Of a stretch of DNA of 64,000 nucleotides, positions 55,552 to 64,000 are shown piece by piece. The DNA is from CAWEQW01 sp963811365. GTDB lineage: Bacteria; Actinomycetota; Actinomycetes; Propionibacteriales; Nocardioidaceae. A program made the position numbers and the translations under genes. Numbering within the stretch: position 1 is the first letter of the stretch; the number at the start of each line of letters is the position of its first letter. The stretch spans positions 1 to 64,000 of the forward strand of contig CAWEQW010000002.1 of assembly GCA_963811365.1 (NCBI GenBank), given 5' to 3'. The notes under the pieces were generated by a model that worked only from the letters and a program-made list of their open reading frames with translations, was not told the origin of the DNA and ran no database searches.

Positions 55552-55587
55552 CCCACGAAAGACCGGCCCGACACCCGGGTTCGAACA

Positions 55588-55628
55588 CCTTTGGATCCGT
55601 CCACGACGCGAGTGGACGGATCCAAAGG
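55588..55628 (+). terminator. Strong hairpin terminator after the OFA transporter
   Basis: A perfect 17-bp stem (55588-55604 with 55612-55628; core GGATCCGTCCAC/GTGGACGGATCC) with a 7-nt loop GACGCGA. The outer base pairs are CCTTT/AAAGG, giving short A and T runs on both sides. It lies 36 nt beyond the transporter stop and also faces the convergent GntR gene, so it can work in both directions. Confidence 0.85.
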
Positions 55629-55758
55629 CATGTTCATGGTAGCCCTGCGGGCTTCTTCGCATCGTCAACGAAGCGGTGCGCTCCTGCGTCGGCCGCATGG
55701 CCGACGCCCGAGCCATGGCCGACGCCCGAGCCGTAGCCCGGCTTACCGGGCCCGTCTG

Positions 55759-56478
55759 CTAGTGCCCCACGGCGTCGCCGCTAAACGGCCTCTGCTGCGC
55801 CTCGGTGGTGTCGTGGAAGGCCGTGCGGGTGTGCTCGGTGTGTTCACGCATGAGCTCGGCGGCAAGGCGCCCGTCGCCCTTGCGGATGGCCTTGACGATG
55901 CGGGCGTGCTCGCGCCAGGAGCTCTTGCCGCGGACCGGAGCCACGGGTGCGTAGTACCAGCGGACCCGTCGGTCCACCTGAGCGGCGAAGTCGATGAGGA
56001 ACTTGTTGCCGGACATCGCGGTGATGAGCCGGTGCAGGTCGGCGTTGATCTGCACGGCGGCCTCGAAGTCACCGCTCTCGGCGGCGTCCGCGCCTGCACG
56101 ACAGAGCGGGTCCAGCTCGGCGATCTGCTCATCGGTGCCGTGGTCGGCCGCCAGGCGGGCGGACTCCGACTCCAGCGCGGCGCGGGCTGCGAGGAGCTGG
56201 TCCACCTCCTCCTCCGCCGGCACGTGAACCATGGCGCCGAAGCCGGGCCGCAGGTCCACCCAGCCCTCGTTGTGGAGCCGTTGGAGAGCCTCCCGCACCG
56301 GTTGGCGAGACACACCCAGCATCCGAGCCAGATCGACCTCGACGAGGTGTTGACCCGGCTGCAGCGATCCGGCGATGATCATCTGGCAGAGCGCCTCGTG
56401 CACGGACTCGCGCAGTGGCGCAGGTCGGGCCAACGGCCGGATGGAGGGGGATGCCTCTCCAGTTCCTGTGCTTGTCAT
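55759..56478 (-). CDS. GntR-family regulator with FCD domain, proposed oxalate-regulon regulator
   Basis: A 239-residue FadR/GntR-type protein. The winged helix spans about residues 20-90 (LRESVHEALCQMIIAGSLQP, LARMLGVSRQPVREALQRLH, EGWVDLRPGFGAMVH). The all-helical FCD effector domain spans about 95-225, with metal-site candidates in INADLHRLITAMSGN, HARIVKAIRKGD and MREHTEHTR. An operator matching the oxalate-gene sites (56563-56577) lies 85 nt upstream, which implies autoregulation. FCD regulators commonly bind small carboxylates through a metal; glyoxylate, oxalate or an intermediate would suit. It is the only GntR-FCD gene in the window and adjoins the cluster. Confidence 0.9.
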   Translation of the reverse strand: MTSTGTGEASPSIRPLARPAPLRESVHEALCQMIIAGSLQPGQHLVEVDLARMLGVSRQPVREALQRLHNEGWVDLRPGFGAMVHVPAEEEVDQLLAARAALESESARLAADHGTDEQIAELDPLCRAGADAAESGDFEAAVQINADLHRLITAMSGNKFLIDFAAQVDRRVRWYYAPVAPVRGKSSWREHARIVKAIRKGDGRLAAELMREHTEHTRTAFHDTTEAQQRPFSGDAVGH

Positions 56479-56562
56479 GAGCGGTCCTTTGCAGGGTTCG
56501 ATGCGCCGGCCACCAGAAGGACCTCACGCACGGCTGCGTGAGGCGCGGCGCCGTTGGCTTCT

Positions 56563-56577
56563 TCCATACTGCATACA
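56563..56577 (-). promoter_or_regulatory. Oxalate-regulon operator upstream of gntR
   Basis: TCCATACTGCATACA matches the consensus at 14 of 15 positions and lies 85 nt upstream of the regulator's start, suggesting autoregulation. Confidence 0.65.
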
Positions 56578-56682
56578 TTCAACAGCATTCGCCGCCTCGG
56601 CGTAACCGTAACCGCCGTGATTCCGCTAACATGCCGCTCCGGCCCGGCACGGTGAAGGCGCTGAGCACGCGGCCCGCGGTGG

Positions 56683-57675
56683 TCAGCGGACGACGTCGTC
56701 GGTGGTGTGCAGCAACGCGAGCTCGTGCCGGTGGGGCAGTCCCTCCCAGTCCCCGGAGACGGTCACGGCGAACGCACCCGCGGCCGTCGCTGTCGCCAGC
56801 CGGGTGGCCGGGTCGCTTCCCTGGGCGAGCTCGGCGAGGTAGCCGCCGACGAACGCGTCGCCGGCACCGACGGGGTCGATGGCCCGCACCTGAAGCGCCC
56901 CGAGGTGGTGCCAGGCGTCTTCGACCAGCGCCACGCAACCGCGGGCGCCCCGCTTGATGACCACCTGGCCGGGGCCCAGCCCGGCGAGCTGCCGGGCCAG
57001 GTCGTCCGGCCGCGAGGGCCCGGGCCCGAGGTCGGTCCCCGCGCCGGCCAGGAGTTCGGCTTCGTGCTCGCCGGCGAACAGCACGTCGACCTGCGTGACG
57101 AGCTCGCGCAGCGTCGGTCCGGCCTCGGCCACGGTCCACAGCCCGGCCCGGTAGTTGACGTCGAAGGACACCGGGACCTGGTGAGCGCGCGCGATCTCGA
57201 TCGCCGCGCGGACGGCTGCGGCGGGCCCTGGGCCGAGCGCCGGGGTGATCCCGGTCAGGTGCAGCACGGAAGCCGTGGCGATCAGGTCCTCGTCGAGGTC
57301 GGCGACGTCGAGCCGGGCGCCGGCGCTGCCGGTTCGGTAGTACGTGACCGAGGTCAGCTGACCGACTCGGCGGGTCTTGAGCATCAGCCCGGTGGGGGCA
57401 TCCGGCGCCCGCAGACCGAGCGTGTGGACGTCCTCGGCGCGCAGCTCGCGTTCGATCAGGTCGCCGACGTCGTCCGCGCCGACCTTGCCGATCCAGGTGG
57501 CCGGTATCCCGAGGCGGCGGGCAGCGATCGCGACGTTGGACTCGGCCCCCGCCACGGTCATCCGGAAGGCGGGGGCGTGGTGCAGCGGGCCGGTGTCGGT
57601 GGGGTTCAGCAGGCCCATCGTCTCGCCGACGGTGACCAGACCGTTGACGGGTGCTGCAGCGCCCCTGGCGGTCAC
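56683..57675 (-). CDS. kdgK: PfkB-family sugar kinase, 2-keto-3-deoxygluconate kinase-like
   Basis: A 330-residue ribokinase-fold enzyme. LVTVGETMGLLNPTDTGPL near the N-terminus and GAESNVAIAARRLG match KDG kinases. SFDVNYRAGLW and the PfkB signature AIDPVGAGDAFVGGYLAEL with the catalytic Asp are intact. The GTG start overlaps the stop of the aldolase gene (GTGA), so the pair is coupled: KDG is phosphorylated to KDPG, which the aldolase cleaves to pyruvate and glyceraldehyde 3-phosphate. The kinase and aldolase are also consistent with a D-galactonate or other 2-keto-3-deoxy acid route. Confidence 0.85.
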   Translation of the reverse strand: MTARGAAAPVNGLVTVGETMGLLNPTDTGPLHHAPAFRMTVAGAESNVAIAARRLGIPATWIGKVGADDVGDLIERELRAEDVHTLGLRAPDAPTGLMLKTRRVGQLTSVTYYRTGSAGARLDVADLDEDLIATASVLHLTGITPALGPGPAAAVRAAIEIARAHQVPVSFDVNYRAGLWTVAEAGPTLRELVTQVDVLFAGEHEAELLAGAGTDLGPGPSRPDDLARQLAGLGPGQVVIKRGARGCVALVEDAWHHLGALQVRAIDPVGAGDAFVGGYLAELAQGSDPATRLATATAAGAFAVTVSGDWEGLPHRHELALLHTTDDVVR

Positions 57676-58334
57676 CGTCGGCCCTGGTGCGCCGTTACCG
57701 TGCTGATCACCTGCTGGGCCCGTTCGGCGAGGGCGTCCAGGTCGCCGCCGGCAAGGGCGTCGCCGATCAGAGGCGACCCGAGCCCGACCGCGAACGCGCC
57801 TGCCGTCAGATAGTCGTCGACCTGGTCGAGCGCGACGCCGCCGGTGGGGAGCAGCGGAATGTCGGGCAGCGGGTCACGCAGGCGGCGCAGGTGCGCCGGC
57901 CCGCCCGACGCGGCCGGGAACAGCTTCACGGCGGTGGCGCCGGCCTGCCAGGCGGTGAGGACCTCGGTCGGAGTCCAGGCGCCGGGATAGCAGGGCACCC
58001 GGCTCGAGACGGCGGTCTCGAGCACGTCGAGGCTGACCGTCGGGCAGACCAGGAACTCCGCACCCGCGCGGACCGCCGCGCCCGCCTGCTCCGCTGTGGT
58101 GACGGTGCCGACCCCGAGGTCGACGGTGGCGGGCAGGGTCGTGCGCAGCCGCGGCAACAGCTCCAGCGCGCCGGGGATGGTCAGGGTCAGCTCCAGGCAG
58201 GTGATCCCGCTGGCGACGAGCGTCCGGGCCACAGCCTCGACGCGGTCGGCGTGCGCTGCACGGAGGATCGCCATCACGGCGCTCCCGCGGAGCTGAGGAC
58301 TGGGAGCCGGACGGCTCGGGGACGGGACGGGCAT
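57672..58334 (-). CDS. eda: KDPG/KHG aldolase family protein
   Basis: A 220-residue class I aldolase. SAVMAILRAAHADRVEAVAR, SGITCLELTLTIPGAL with the catalytic Glu, DLGVGTVTTAEQA, and AGATAVKLFPAASGGPAHLR with the Schiff-base Lys are all present, as is the closing LLPTGGVALDQVDDYLTAGA. I chose the ATG at 58334 because GGAGG lies 5 nt upstream. An in-frame ATG at 58445 overlaps the stop of the amidohydrolase (ATGA) and would add a disordered 37-residue extension. Operon order is amidohydrolase, aldolase, kinase. Confidence 0.88.
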   Translation of the reverse strand: MPVPSPSRPAPSPQLRGSAVMAILRAAHADRVEAVARTLVASGITCLELTLTIPGALELLPRLRTTLPATVDLGVGTVTTAEQAGAAVRAGAEFLVCPTVSLDVLETAVSSRVPCYPGAWTPTEVLTAWQAGATAVKLFPAASGGPAHLRRLRDPLPDIPLLPTGGVALDQVDDYLTAGAFAVGLGSPLIGDALAGGDLDALAERAQQVISTVTAHQGRR

Positions 58335-58441
58335 GTGCACCTCCATGGGCGTGGGCTGGGCGGCGCGGCGCGGGGTGATCGAGCCGTCCCGCGTGGCGTG
58401 CCGCGGCGCTGTCTCTTCGAGCGTGTCGGGCGTCGTGCCGG

Positions 58442-60016
58442 TCATGATGTCGTGCCCTCTGCCCGGCGCAACGACCGGCCCGGTCGCGCGCCGGTGATCA
58501 GGCGGTCCCGCAGCGCGAAGGTGCCGCCGACCAGCACCTGCTCGACGCCTGTGGCGTGGCCGCGGGGGTCTGCGTAGTCGGCGGCGTCCGCAACGGTCGT
58601 CGGGTCCAGGACCACGACGTCGGCGACCGCCCCGGCGCGCAGCAGGCCGCGACCGGCAAGGTTGAACCGGCGCGCTGGGTGCCCGGCAAGGTGGCAGACC
58701 GCCTGCCCCCAGGTGAGGTCGCCGAGATCGCGGGTGTGCCGACCGAGCACGCGGGCGAAGCTCCCCCAGCCACGCGGGTGCGGCCGCGTCCCGAGGTAGA
58801 TGGCGTCGGAGCCGACCATGTGCGCGTCGTGACGCAGGTGGGCGCGGAGGTCGTCGAGGGTGTTCGTCGGTGGCTGAGCGAACACGCATCCCGCGCCGCT
58901 GGCGCTGGAGGAGACCAGCTCGCAGACCAGGTCACCTGGGGAGGTGTCGGCCGTGGTGGCGGCGTCGAGCAGGCTCATCCCCTCCGTCCACCGCCATTGT
59001 TCGGCGCCGACGTAGGACAGCGTGATCCGGCTCAGCACGTCGTCGATGGCGGGGAACCAGTCCCGGACCAGCCGCCGGCGTACCTCCGGGTCCCGCAGCC
59101 GGGTCACCGTGTCGGCGGGGCCGGCGGACTGCACTCCGGCCGGAAGAGCGACCATCGCCAGGATGCTGCTGCCGCGAAGGTAGGGGTAGGAGTCGAACGT
59201 GGCGTCGATCCCGTCGTCGCGGGCCCGGTCCAGCAGGCCCGTGGTCATGTGGCTCGGGCCGTGCAGGTGGGAGGCATGCACGGCCACCGCGCTGCGCTCG
59301 GCGATGGCGAACAGCTCGGCCAGGCCGCGCCACGCATCGGCCTCGTAGCCGCGCAGGTGACTGACGTACACCCCGCCCGCCTCGGCCACCGGCGCACACA
59401 GGTGAGCGAGCTCGTCGGCGTCGGCGAACCGACCTGGGACGTACTCCAGCCCCGTCGAGAGGCCGAGCGCGCCGTCGGCGAGCGCGGCCTCGACGAGGAT
59501 CCGCATCTCGCGGAGCCGGCCCGCGTCCGGGGGCCCGGCCTGGTACCCCATCACCTCGATCCGGATGGTCCCGGCCGGCGCGAGGTAGCCGACGTTGAGC
59601 GCGGTGCGTCGGTCGTAGTGGGCCAGCAGGTCGGCGACCGCGCAGCCGGCTGCGAGCTCGGGAGGGCAGGAGCCGTTGACCGGGCCGAAGTAGCGGGAGA
59701 CCGCCTCGGTCGTCCTCGAGGAGGCGGGCGCGAAGGACAGGCCGTCCTGGCCCAGCAGCACGGTGGTCACCCCCTGCCGCAGGCAGGCCTCCTGCACCTG
59801 GGGATCGTCGGCACTGGCGTCGGCGTGTGCGTGGGTGTCGACGAACCCCGGCGTGACGTAGCGGCCGGCGACGTCGACCCGGACCCCGGCATCCATGTGC
59901 GTCAGCCGACCGATGCCGGTGATCGTGTCGCCGGTGACCGCCACGTCCGCCCGGAAGGGGGGAGCCGAGGTCCCGTCCACGACCCAGCCGCCTTCCAGCA
60001 GCACATCGCAGCCCAT
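58442..60016 (-). CDS. D-aminoacylase / N-acyl-D-amino-acid deacylase family amidohydrolase
   Basis: A 524-residue metal-dependent amidohydrolase. The N-terminal beta domain has DVLLEGGWVVDGTSAPPFRA; FVDTHAHADASA supplies the H-x-H metal pair; GVTTVLLGQDGLSFAP and GLSTGLEYVPGRFAD are family blocks; VSHLRGYE and VHASHLHG give further ligands; TFDSYPYLRGSS and the C-terminal AVADVVVLDPTTVADAADY close the protein. It releases D-amino acids from N-acyl derivatives or acts on a related amide. The link with the KDPG aldolase and KDG kinase suggests the product may be a deoxy-sugar acid or amino-sugar derived compound instead. Confidence 0.85.
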   Translation of the reverse strand: MGCDVLLEGGWVVDGTSAPPFRADVAVTGDTITGIGRLTHMDAGVRVDVAGRYVTPGFVDTHAHADASADDPQVQEACLRQGVTTVLLGQDGLSFAPASSRTTEAVSRYFGPVNGSCPPELAAGCAVADLLAHYDRRTALNVGYLAPAGTIRIEVMGYQAGPPDAGRLREMRILVEAALADGALGLSTGLEYVPGRFADADELAHLCAPVAEAGGVYVSHLRGYEADAWRGLAELFAIAERSAVAVHASHLHGPSHMTTGLLDRARDDGIDATFDSYPYLRGSSILAMVALPAGVQSAGPADTVTRLRDPEVRRRLVRDWFPAIDDVLSRITLSYVGAEQWRWTEGMSLLDAATTADTSPGDLVCELVSSSASGAGCVFAQPPTNTLDDLRAHLRHDAHMVGSDAIYLGTRPHPRGWGSFARVLGRHTRDLGDLTWGQAVCHLAGHPARRFNLAGRGLLRAGAVADVVVLDPTTVADAADYADPRGHATGVEQVLVGGTFALRDRLITGARPGRSLRRAEGTTS

Positions 60017-60297
60017 GCGGCGGCCCCTCCGATCGTCCGGCCCCGGAAGCCCCTCGGCACTCGACATGCGGAAGGGCAGCGTGGCGACCTCGGCAGAACA
60101 GTGGCACCGATCCGGCAGCCCCGCAAACGGGTGCCTCGCACGGGCACCCAGGGAGCCGGGGACGGGTTCCGACAGCCGGCAAGGGGGCAGTATCGGAGGT
60201 GCCGGTGCCAGCAGAGCGACCCTCGTGAGGACTGGCGCCACGACAGCAGCTGGCGACTGGAGCATGGGCACGACCCTCGGGATGGAGCAGGAGCAGC

Positions 60298-61263
60298 ATG
60301 GTGAGGACAGAACAGGGCGGCGACGTGCTTGCCCGCTACCGGGCCCTTCTCGCCTCGATGGGGGCGCCCGCGCGAGATGCCGTCGCAGAGTCGAGCAAGC
60401 GGTTCCCCGATGGCGCGGGCTGGCGCGTGGAGATCCCCAGCACGGAGGGTCCTTCGACGCTCGAGGCGGTCTTCGGGGCAGCAGACGACTACGGCGTGCC
60501 GGTCCACCGGGTCTCGCAGGGCAGCGGGACGATGCTGCTGACCGACGACGACATCAGCACGATGGTCGCGATGTGCCACGCGCGCAACGTCGAGCTGAGC
60601 CTGTTCGTGGGGCCCCGACCGGCCTGGGACGCCTCAGCCCAGCGCTCGTTCGGGGGCAACCGCGTCGAAGGCGTCGACCAGCTCGCCTACTCGATGGACG
60701 ACCTTGCACGGGCAGCCGAGCTCGGGGTGCGCGGGGCTCTTCTCTGCGACGAGGGCGTCGTCGCGGTCGCCGGCCGGATGAAGGCCGAGGGCCTGCTGCC
60801 ACCCGAGTTCGTGCTCAAGGGGTCGGTCCAGCTGATGGCGAGCAACCCCGTCTCGGTGCAGCTGTTGGAGAAGGCCGGGCTCGACACGATCAACGTGCCG
60901 CCCGGGATGAGCCTGAGCCGGCTGTGCAGCCTGCGCGCGGCGATCGACATCCCCATCGACTTCTACGTCGAGGCGCCGGACACTCTCGGCGGCTTCGTCC
61001 GCAACTACGAGATCCGCGACCTCGCCGTCTCGCTCGCGCCGGTGTACCTCAAGTTCGGGCTCCGGAACCATCCGGACGTGTACCCCAGCGGTGGTCACCT
61101 CCAGGCGCTCAACACCTCGCTGGCGCGGGAGAGGGTACGTCGCGCCCGGCTCGGCCTCGACCTCCTCGAGCGGCTCGGTGGCGGGGGCGAGATGACCGCA
61201 CTGGACGCCAAGCCGCAGGAGACCCGGCTCGGCGTGCCTGTCCCACCAGGCGCCGGGGGCTGA
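60298..61263 (+). CDS. TIM-barrel-like protein, possibly peptidase U32-related, function unknown
   Basis: A 321-residue protein. Alternating strands and helices are predicted throughout (VPVHRVSQGSGTMLL, NVELSLFVGPRP, GVRGALLCDEGVVAVAGRMK, FVLKGSVQLMASNPVSVQLL, GLDTINVPPGMSLSRLCSL, IPIDFYVEAPDTLGG, YLKFGLRNHPD), the order expected for a TIM barrel of the U32 collagenase-like group. I cannot name catalytic residues. Divergent from the D-aminoacylase-like gene with a 281-nt gap, so it probably belongs to the same metabolic unit. ATG 60298 after GGAGCAGGAGCAGC. Confidence 0.6.
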   Translation: MVRTEQGGDVLARYRALLASMGAPARDAVAESSKRFPDGAGWRVEIPSTEGPSTLEAVFGAADDYGVPVHRVSQGSGTMLLTDDDISTMVAMCHARNVELSLFVGPRPAWDASAQRSFGGNRVEGVDQLAYSMDDLARAAELGVRGALLCDEGVVAVAGRMKAEGLLPPEFVLKGSVQLMASNPVSVQLLEKAGLDTINVPPGMSLSRLCSLRAAIDIPIDFYVEAPDTLGGFVRNYEIRDLAVSLAPVYLKFGLRNHPDVYPSGGHLQALNTSLARERVRRARLGLDLLERLGGGGEMTALDAKPQETRLGVPVPPGAGG

Positions 61264-61525
61264 CACGATGCTGAGCCCGTAGCCGCACACCGCCGTCGAA
61301 CGCGGATGGCCGCTTCCCAGGCCCGGTCCGTCGCTGGGTTGGTTCTGGCCGCGCCGAGCGCGTCGGCCGGGCCGTCCAGGGCACCTTCGGCTGCACCGGA
61401 GGTGCTGAGCGAGCTCAATGCGTTGTGAGGTCTCCGGACCAGAACGCCCCAGAGCCCTCGACCTCGATCGTGGAGGACGTGTCGTCTCGGCAGTCACCGG
61501 AGCCCGGTTGGGTCGCCGGAGCAGG

Positions 61526-62506
61526 ATGGACGGCATGGACTACACGCATCTCGGACGCACGGGCCTGTCCGTGAGCCGGCTCTGCCTCGGCACCATGAAC
61601 TTCGGACCCGAGACCTCTGAGGAGGACTCCCACGCGATCATGGACCGAGCCCTCGACGTCGGCATCAACTTCTTCGACACCGCCAACGTCTACGGCTGGG
61701 CCAAGGGCGAGGGCGTCACCGAGCAGATCGTCGGCCGGTGGTTCGCTCAGGGGAGCGGGCGTCGCGAGAAGACGGTCATCGCGACCAAGCTCTACGGTTC
61801 GATGAGCGACTGGCCGAACGACACCTTCCTGTCCGCGCGCAACATCCGGCGCGCCTGCGAGGAGTCACTGCGCCGGCTGCAGACCGACCACATCGACCTC
61901 TACCAGATGCACCATGTCGACCGGTCGACACCCTGGGACGAGATCTGGGAGGCCTTCGAGGTGCTCCGGATGCAGGGCAAGGTGCTCTACTTCGGATCCT
62001 CCAACCATGCCGGGTGGCACATCGCCAAGGGCATGGAGGCGGCCCGCCGACGTGGACAGGTCGGCCTGGTCAGCGAGCAGTCGATCTTCAACCTGCTCAA
62101 GCGCGAGGTGGAGCTCGAGGTCCTCCCGGCTTGTCGCGACTACGGGCTCGGCCTGATCCCGTGGTCACCCCTCAACGGGGGGCTGCTCGGCGGGGTCGTC
62201 GAGAAGACCGAGCAGGGCAGCCGCCGGCTCACCGGCCGGTCGCAGGAGGGACTGGAGCAGCACAAGGAGGCGGTCACCGCCTGGGAGGAGCTGTGCCGCC
62301 AGATCCGGGAGAAGCCCGCCGACGTCGCGCTGGCCTGGCTGCTGCACCAGGACGGGGTCACCGCGCCGATCATCGGGCCGCGGACGATGGAGCACCTCGA
62401 CGGGTCGCTGCGCGCGGTGGAGGTGGAGCTGGACGCCGAGACGCTCGGTCGGATCGACGAGATCTTCCCGGGGCCGGGGCCGGCTCCGGAGTCGTACGCC
62501 TGGTGA
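61526..62506 (+). CDS. Aldo/keto reductase
   Basis: A 326-residue NADPH-dependent reductase (AKR, YghZ/Kv-beta or AKR11-like). The catalytic tetrad is visible: Asp and Tyr in INFFDTANVYGWAKG, Lys in VIATKLYG, His in DLYQMHHVDRSTP. QSIFNLLKREVE and LIPWSPLNGGLLGG are family blocks, and the cofactor-binding PIIGPRTMEHLDGSL ends the barrel. ATG 61526 with GGAGCAGG upstream; an ATG at 61535 is also possible. It lies 262 nt after the TIM-barrel protein gene. Substrate unknown. Confidence 0.88.
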   Translation: MDGMDYTHLGRTGLSVSRLCLGTMNFGPETSEEDSHAIMDRALDVGINFFDTANVYGWAKGEGVTEQIVGRWFAQGSGRREKTVIATKLYGSMSDWPNDTFLSARNIRRACEESLRRLQTDHIDLYQMHHVDRSTPWDEIWEAFEVLRMQGKVLYFGSSNHAGWHIAKGMEAARRRGQVGLVSEQSIFNLLKREVELEVLPACRDYGLGLIPWSPLNGGLLGGVVEKTEQGSRRLTGRSQEGLEQHKEAVTAWEELCRQIREKPADVALAWLLHQDGVTAPIIGPRTMEHLDGSLRAVEVELDAETLGRIDEIFPGPGPAPESYAW

Positions 62507-62533
62507 GCGCTGCTGCGCCGACGTAGCCGCGTG

Positions 62534-62782
62534 CTAGCCGGCGCGGCCGACGCCCCGACGAGGGAGCCCGGAAGCGGGCGCGGGCCCGGGGACCAGGTGG
62601 AGCCGGGCTCTGCGGGCTGTGTCGATCGCCGCGTCCTCGGGTGAGCGAACGGCGCCGCAGTGCTCGCAGAGCAGTATCTGCCCGGACGGGTGGTGCACCA
62701 CGCGAAGCGCCCATGGCGTGCGACAGACAGGGCAGCGAAGCCCTCGCGACCGACCGGGGCCCTGGAACGCCGAGAGGCTCAT
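62534..62782 (-). CDS. Small zinc-ribbon protein
   Basis: An 82-residue protein with CPVC (about residue 17) and CEHC (about residue 39), 19 residues apart, a typical zinc ribbon, and a basic Arg/Pro-rich tail. No ribosome site is obvious before the ATG at 62782, and it converges on the aldo/keto reductase gene. I see no specific family. Confidence 0.45.
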   Translation of the reverse strand: MSLSAFQGPGRSRGLRCPVCRTPWALRVVHHPSGQILLCEHCGAVRSPEDAAIDTARRARLHLVPGPAPASGLPRRGVGRAG

Positions 62783-62989
62783 GGCCCGATCGTGCACCGC
62801 CTCCGGTGCCGGCGGCAGAGGACATCGGCCGGACGCGCACGGGGCCAAGGTCCCCGAAAGCGCCAACCGGACGAGCCCGAGCAGCGCCGTCCCCTGATCG
62901 GGCCGCAGGAACCGGGGGAGCAGCGCCTCCCGCCCACGACGCAGTGCTCCCGGCGAAAGGCGGGTCCCTCCGATGCCGAACCTTCTGAC

Positions 62990-64000
62990 ATGTGGCGACG
63001 GGAGCCGACGGCCGACCCTGCTGGCGGTGCCGATCGCAGACCTTGGAGCCGGCCGAGCCGATCCTGGGGCACCGGGGCCGCGGCGGCCGTGGTCGCCCTG
63101 GTCGCCCTCGTCGCCCTGCACCTGGTGAGCACAGGGGTCGTGAACGACCTCAGCTTCCTCGCGGTCTCCTGGGGCGCCGCCGTCGTGGCGTGCTTCGGCA
63201 GCGCACGGGCACCCGTCGGCGCCCGCCTGGCGCCGTGGCTGATCGCGGTCGGCATCACCCTGGAGGCAGTCGGCGACCTGGTCGACAAGATCTACCTGTG
63301 GCAGGGCGCCGAAGTCGGGGTGACCTGGGCCGACCCCGTGTGGCTCGCGGCGTCCGCGACCCTGGTCGTCGCCCTGGTGGTCCTGCTCGCCCCCCAGGGC
63401 GCGCGCAGGCGAGAGGACGTGGACGCCCTGATCGACGCCGCGACGATCGTCGTGGTCAGCGTGCTGCTGTTCTGGGACCTCGTGGTCCATTCGATCGTCA
63501 CCGACCCTTCGTCCTCGGTGCTGGCCCGAGGGGTGTGGGCGGCGTACCCCGTCTTCGACGCGATCCTCCTGGCGCTGCTGGCACGGGTCCTGATGAGCCG
63601 CCGGGAGCGTGCGGCGGCGAGCATGTGGTTCGCCGTCGGAGTCGGCTTCTGGCTGACGGCCGACATCTCCTACCTGCTGAGTCCGGGGCCGGGCGGCTGG
63701 TCGAGGTTGATGGACGCGGGTTGGATGCTGGGGGTCTCGCTGATGGCGGCCTCGGTCACGTATCGTCGCGCGTCCACGGTGCCGACCTCGCGGTCGTCGG
63801 GCGTGGCGCGCAGAACGCCGCGCAGGGCCGGTGTCTTCTGGCTGGTGGTCGTGGCGACCGCGCCGCTGCTGGTGCCGCCGGCGCTGACCCTGGTGAACCG
63901 GGTCGAGGGTGGCGCACAGTCTGCTTACGAGGCGATGGTGGGCATGCTTCTGCTGCTCTCGCTGACCTTCGCACGGACCTGGCGACTGCTCGGGTCCGAG
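62990..64000 (+). CDS. Multi-TM membrane protein, N-terminal part (runs off the window)
   Basis: The ATG at 62990 opens a frame that stays open to the window end (337 codons). After a basic N-terminal tail come about eight evenly spaced hydrophobic segments (AAAVVALVALVALHLVSTGV, PWLIAVGITLEAVGDLVDK, LAASATLVVALVVLLAP, ATIVVVSVLLFWDLVVHSI, YPVFDAILLALLARVL, MWFAVGVGFWLTADISYLL, LMDAGWMLGVSLMAASVTY, VFWLVVVATAPLLVPPALTL). Such an N-terminus is common for actinobacterial GGDEF/EAL signalling proteins, which would put the enzymatic domain beyond the window. An alternative start ATG 62973 is out of frame. Confidence 0.7.
   Translation, partial: MWRREPTADPAGGADRRPWSRPSRSWGTGAAAAVVALVALVALHLVSTGVVNDLSFLAVSWGAAVVACFGSARAPVGARLAPWLIAVGITLEAVGDLVDKIYLWQGAEVGVTWADPVWLAASATLVVALVVLLAPQGARRREDVDALIDAATIVVVSVLLFWDLVVHSIVTDPSSSVLARGVWAAYPVFDAILLALLARVLMSRRERAAASMWFAVGVGFWLTADISYLLSPGPGGWSRLMDAGWMLGVSLMAASVTYRRASTVPTSRSSGVARRTPRRAGVFWLVVVATAPLLVPPALTLVNRVEGGAQSAYEAMVGMLLLLSLTFARTWRLLGSE

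Noticed and set aside
55575..55590. GGGTTCGAACA resembling a tRNA T-loop
   Set aside because: Only about 25 nt separate it from the end of the transporter gene and no acceptor, D or anticodon arms can be drawn; it precedes an ordinary terminator hairpin.

Overview
The window is high-GC DNA with mycolate-free actinobacterial style gene content (HutC, LacI and FCD-type GntR regulators, actinobacterial SucCD, TPP-controlled thiazole genes, CoA-transferase based oxalate metabolism). A Nocardioidaceae-like actinobacterium is my best guess, but no rRNA or marker gene is present to prove it. The sequence contains patches with many single-base indels (about 1-8.8 kb, 24.6-26.7 kb, 28.3-33 kb, 34.5-38.6 kb, 52.6-53.6 kb) separated by clean stretches. 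Genes broken in these patches are mostly coherent operon members, so I read the breaks as consensus errors rather than decay.

Layout. 1-8856: a giant imperfect inverted repeat. Each arm carries TauE-like permease, universal stress protein, sugar ABC ATPase, permease, lipoprotein binding protein and the 5' end of mmsA. 9.3-13.2 kb: HutC regulator, Gfo/Idh/MocA dehydrogenase, TIM-barrel isomerase and LacI regulator, which fits myo-inositol catabolism together with the ABC system and mmsA. 13.5-17.1 kb: a candidate RiPP locus, made of a 39-residue Cys-rich precursor, a PqqD-like/M50 membrane peptidase and a TPR protein. 17.1-21.1 kb: flavin reductase, SNF2 helicase and hemerythrin-like protein. 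21.2-28.0 kb: an NAD-linked formate dehydrogenase operon whose catalytic subunit has an in-frame TGA at the active-site position followed by a textbook SECIS hairpin (selenocysteine), with the Fe-S half of the alpha subunit encoded separately downstream. 28.0-33.7 kb (minus): TPP-riboswitch-controlled thiamine operon cytX-thiE-thiO-thiS-thiG-thiE2-thiD. 33.8-41.4 kb: hyi-gcl-glycerate kinase-ppc-panE-like. 41.5-46.1 kb (minus): sucC-sucD-tartronate semialdehyde reductase-aldehyde dehydrogenase. 46.2-55.6 kb: two oxalate/formate-antiporter-family MFS proteins, a ThDP enzyme, frc and an NDP-forming acyl-CoA ligase. 55.8-56.5 kb: FCD GntR regulator. 56.7-62.5 kb: KDG kinase, KDPG aldolase, D-aminoacylase-like amidohydrolase, a TIM-barrel protein and an aldo/keto reductase. 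The window ends inside a multi-TM protein.

How it works together. Oxalate enters through the OFA transporters, is activated to oxalyl-CoA (Frc and perhaps the NDP-forming ligase), and is split between decarboxylation to formyl-CoA/formate (ThDP enzyme, then the selenocysteine formate dehydrogenase for NADH) and assimilation as glyoxylate (possibly through the PanE-like protein), Gcl, tartronate semialdehyde reductase, glycerate kinase and PEP carboxylase. A shared 15-bp palindrome (consensus TGYATRCNGYATRCA) sits upstream of seven of these transcription units, including the GntR gene itself. This ties formate dehydrogenase, the glycerate pathway, sucCD, the transporters and the oxalyl-CoA genes into one predicted oxalate regulon.
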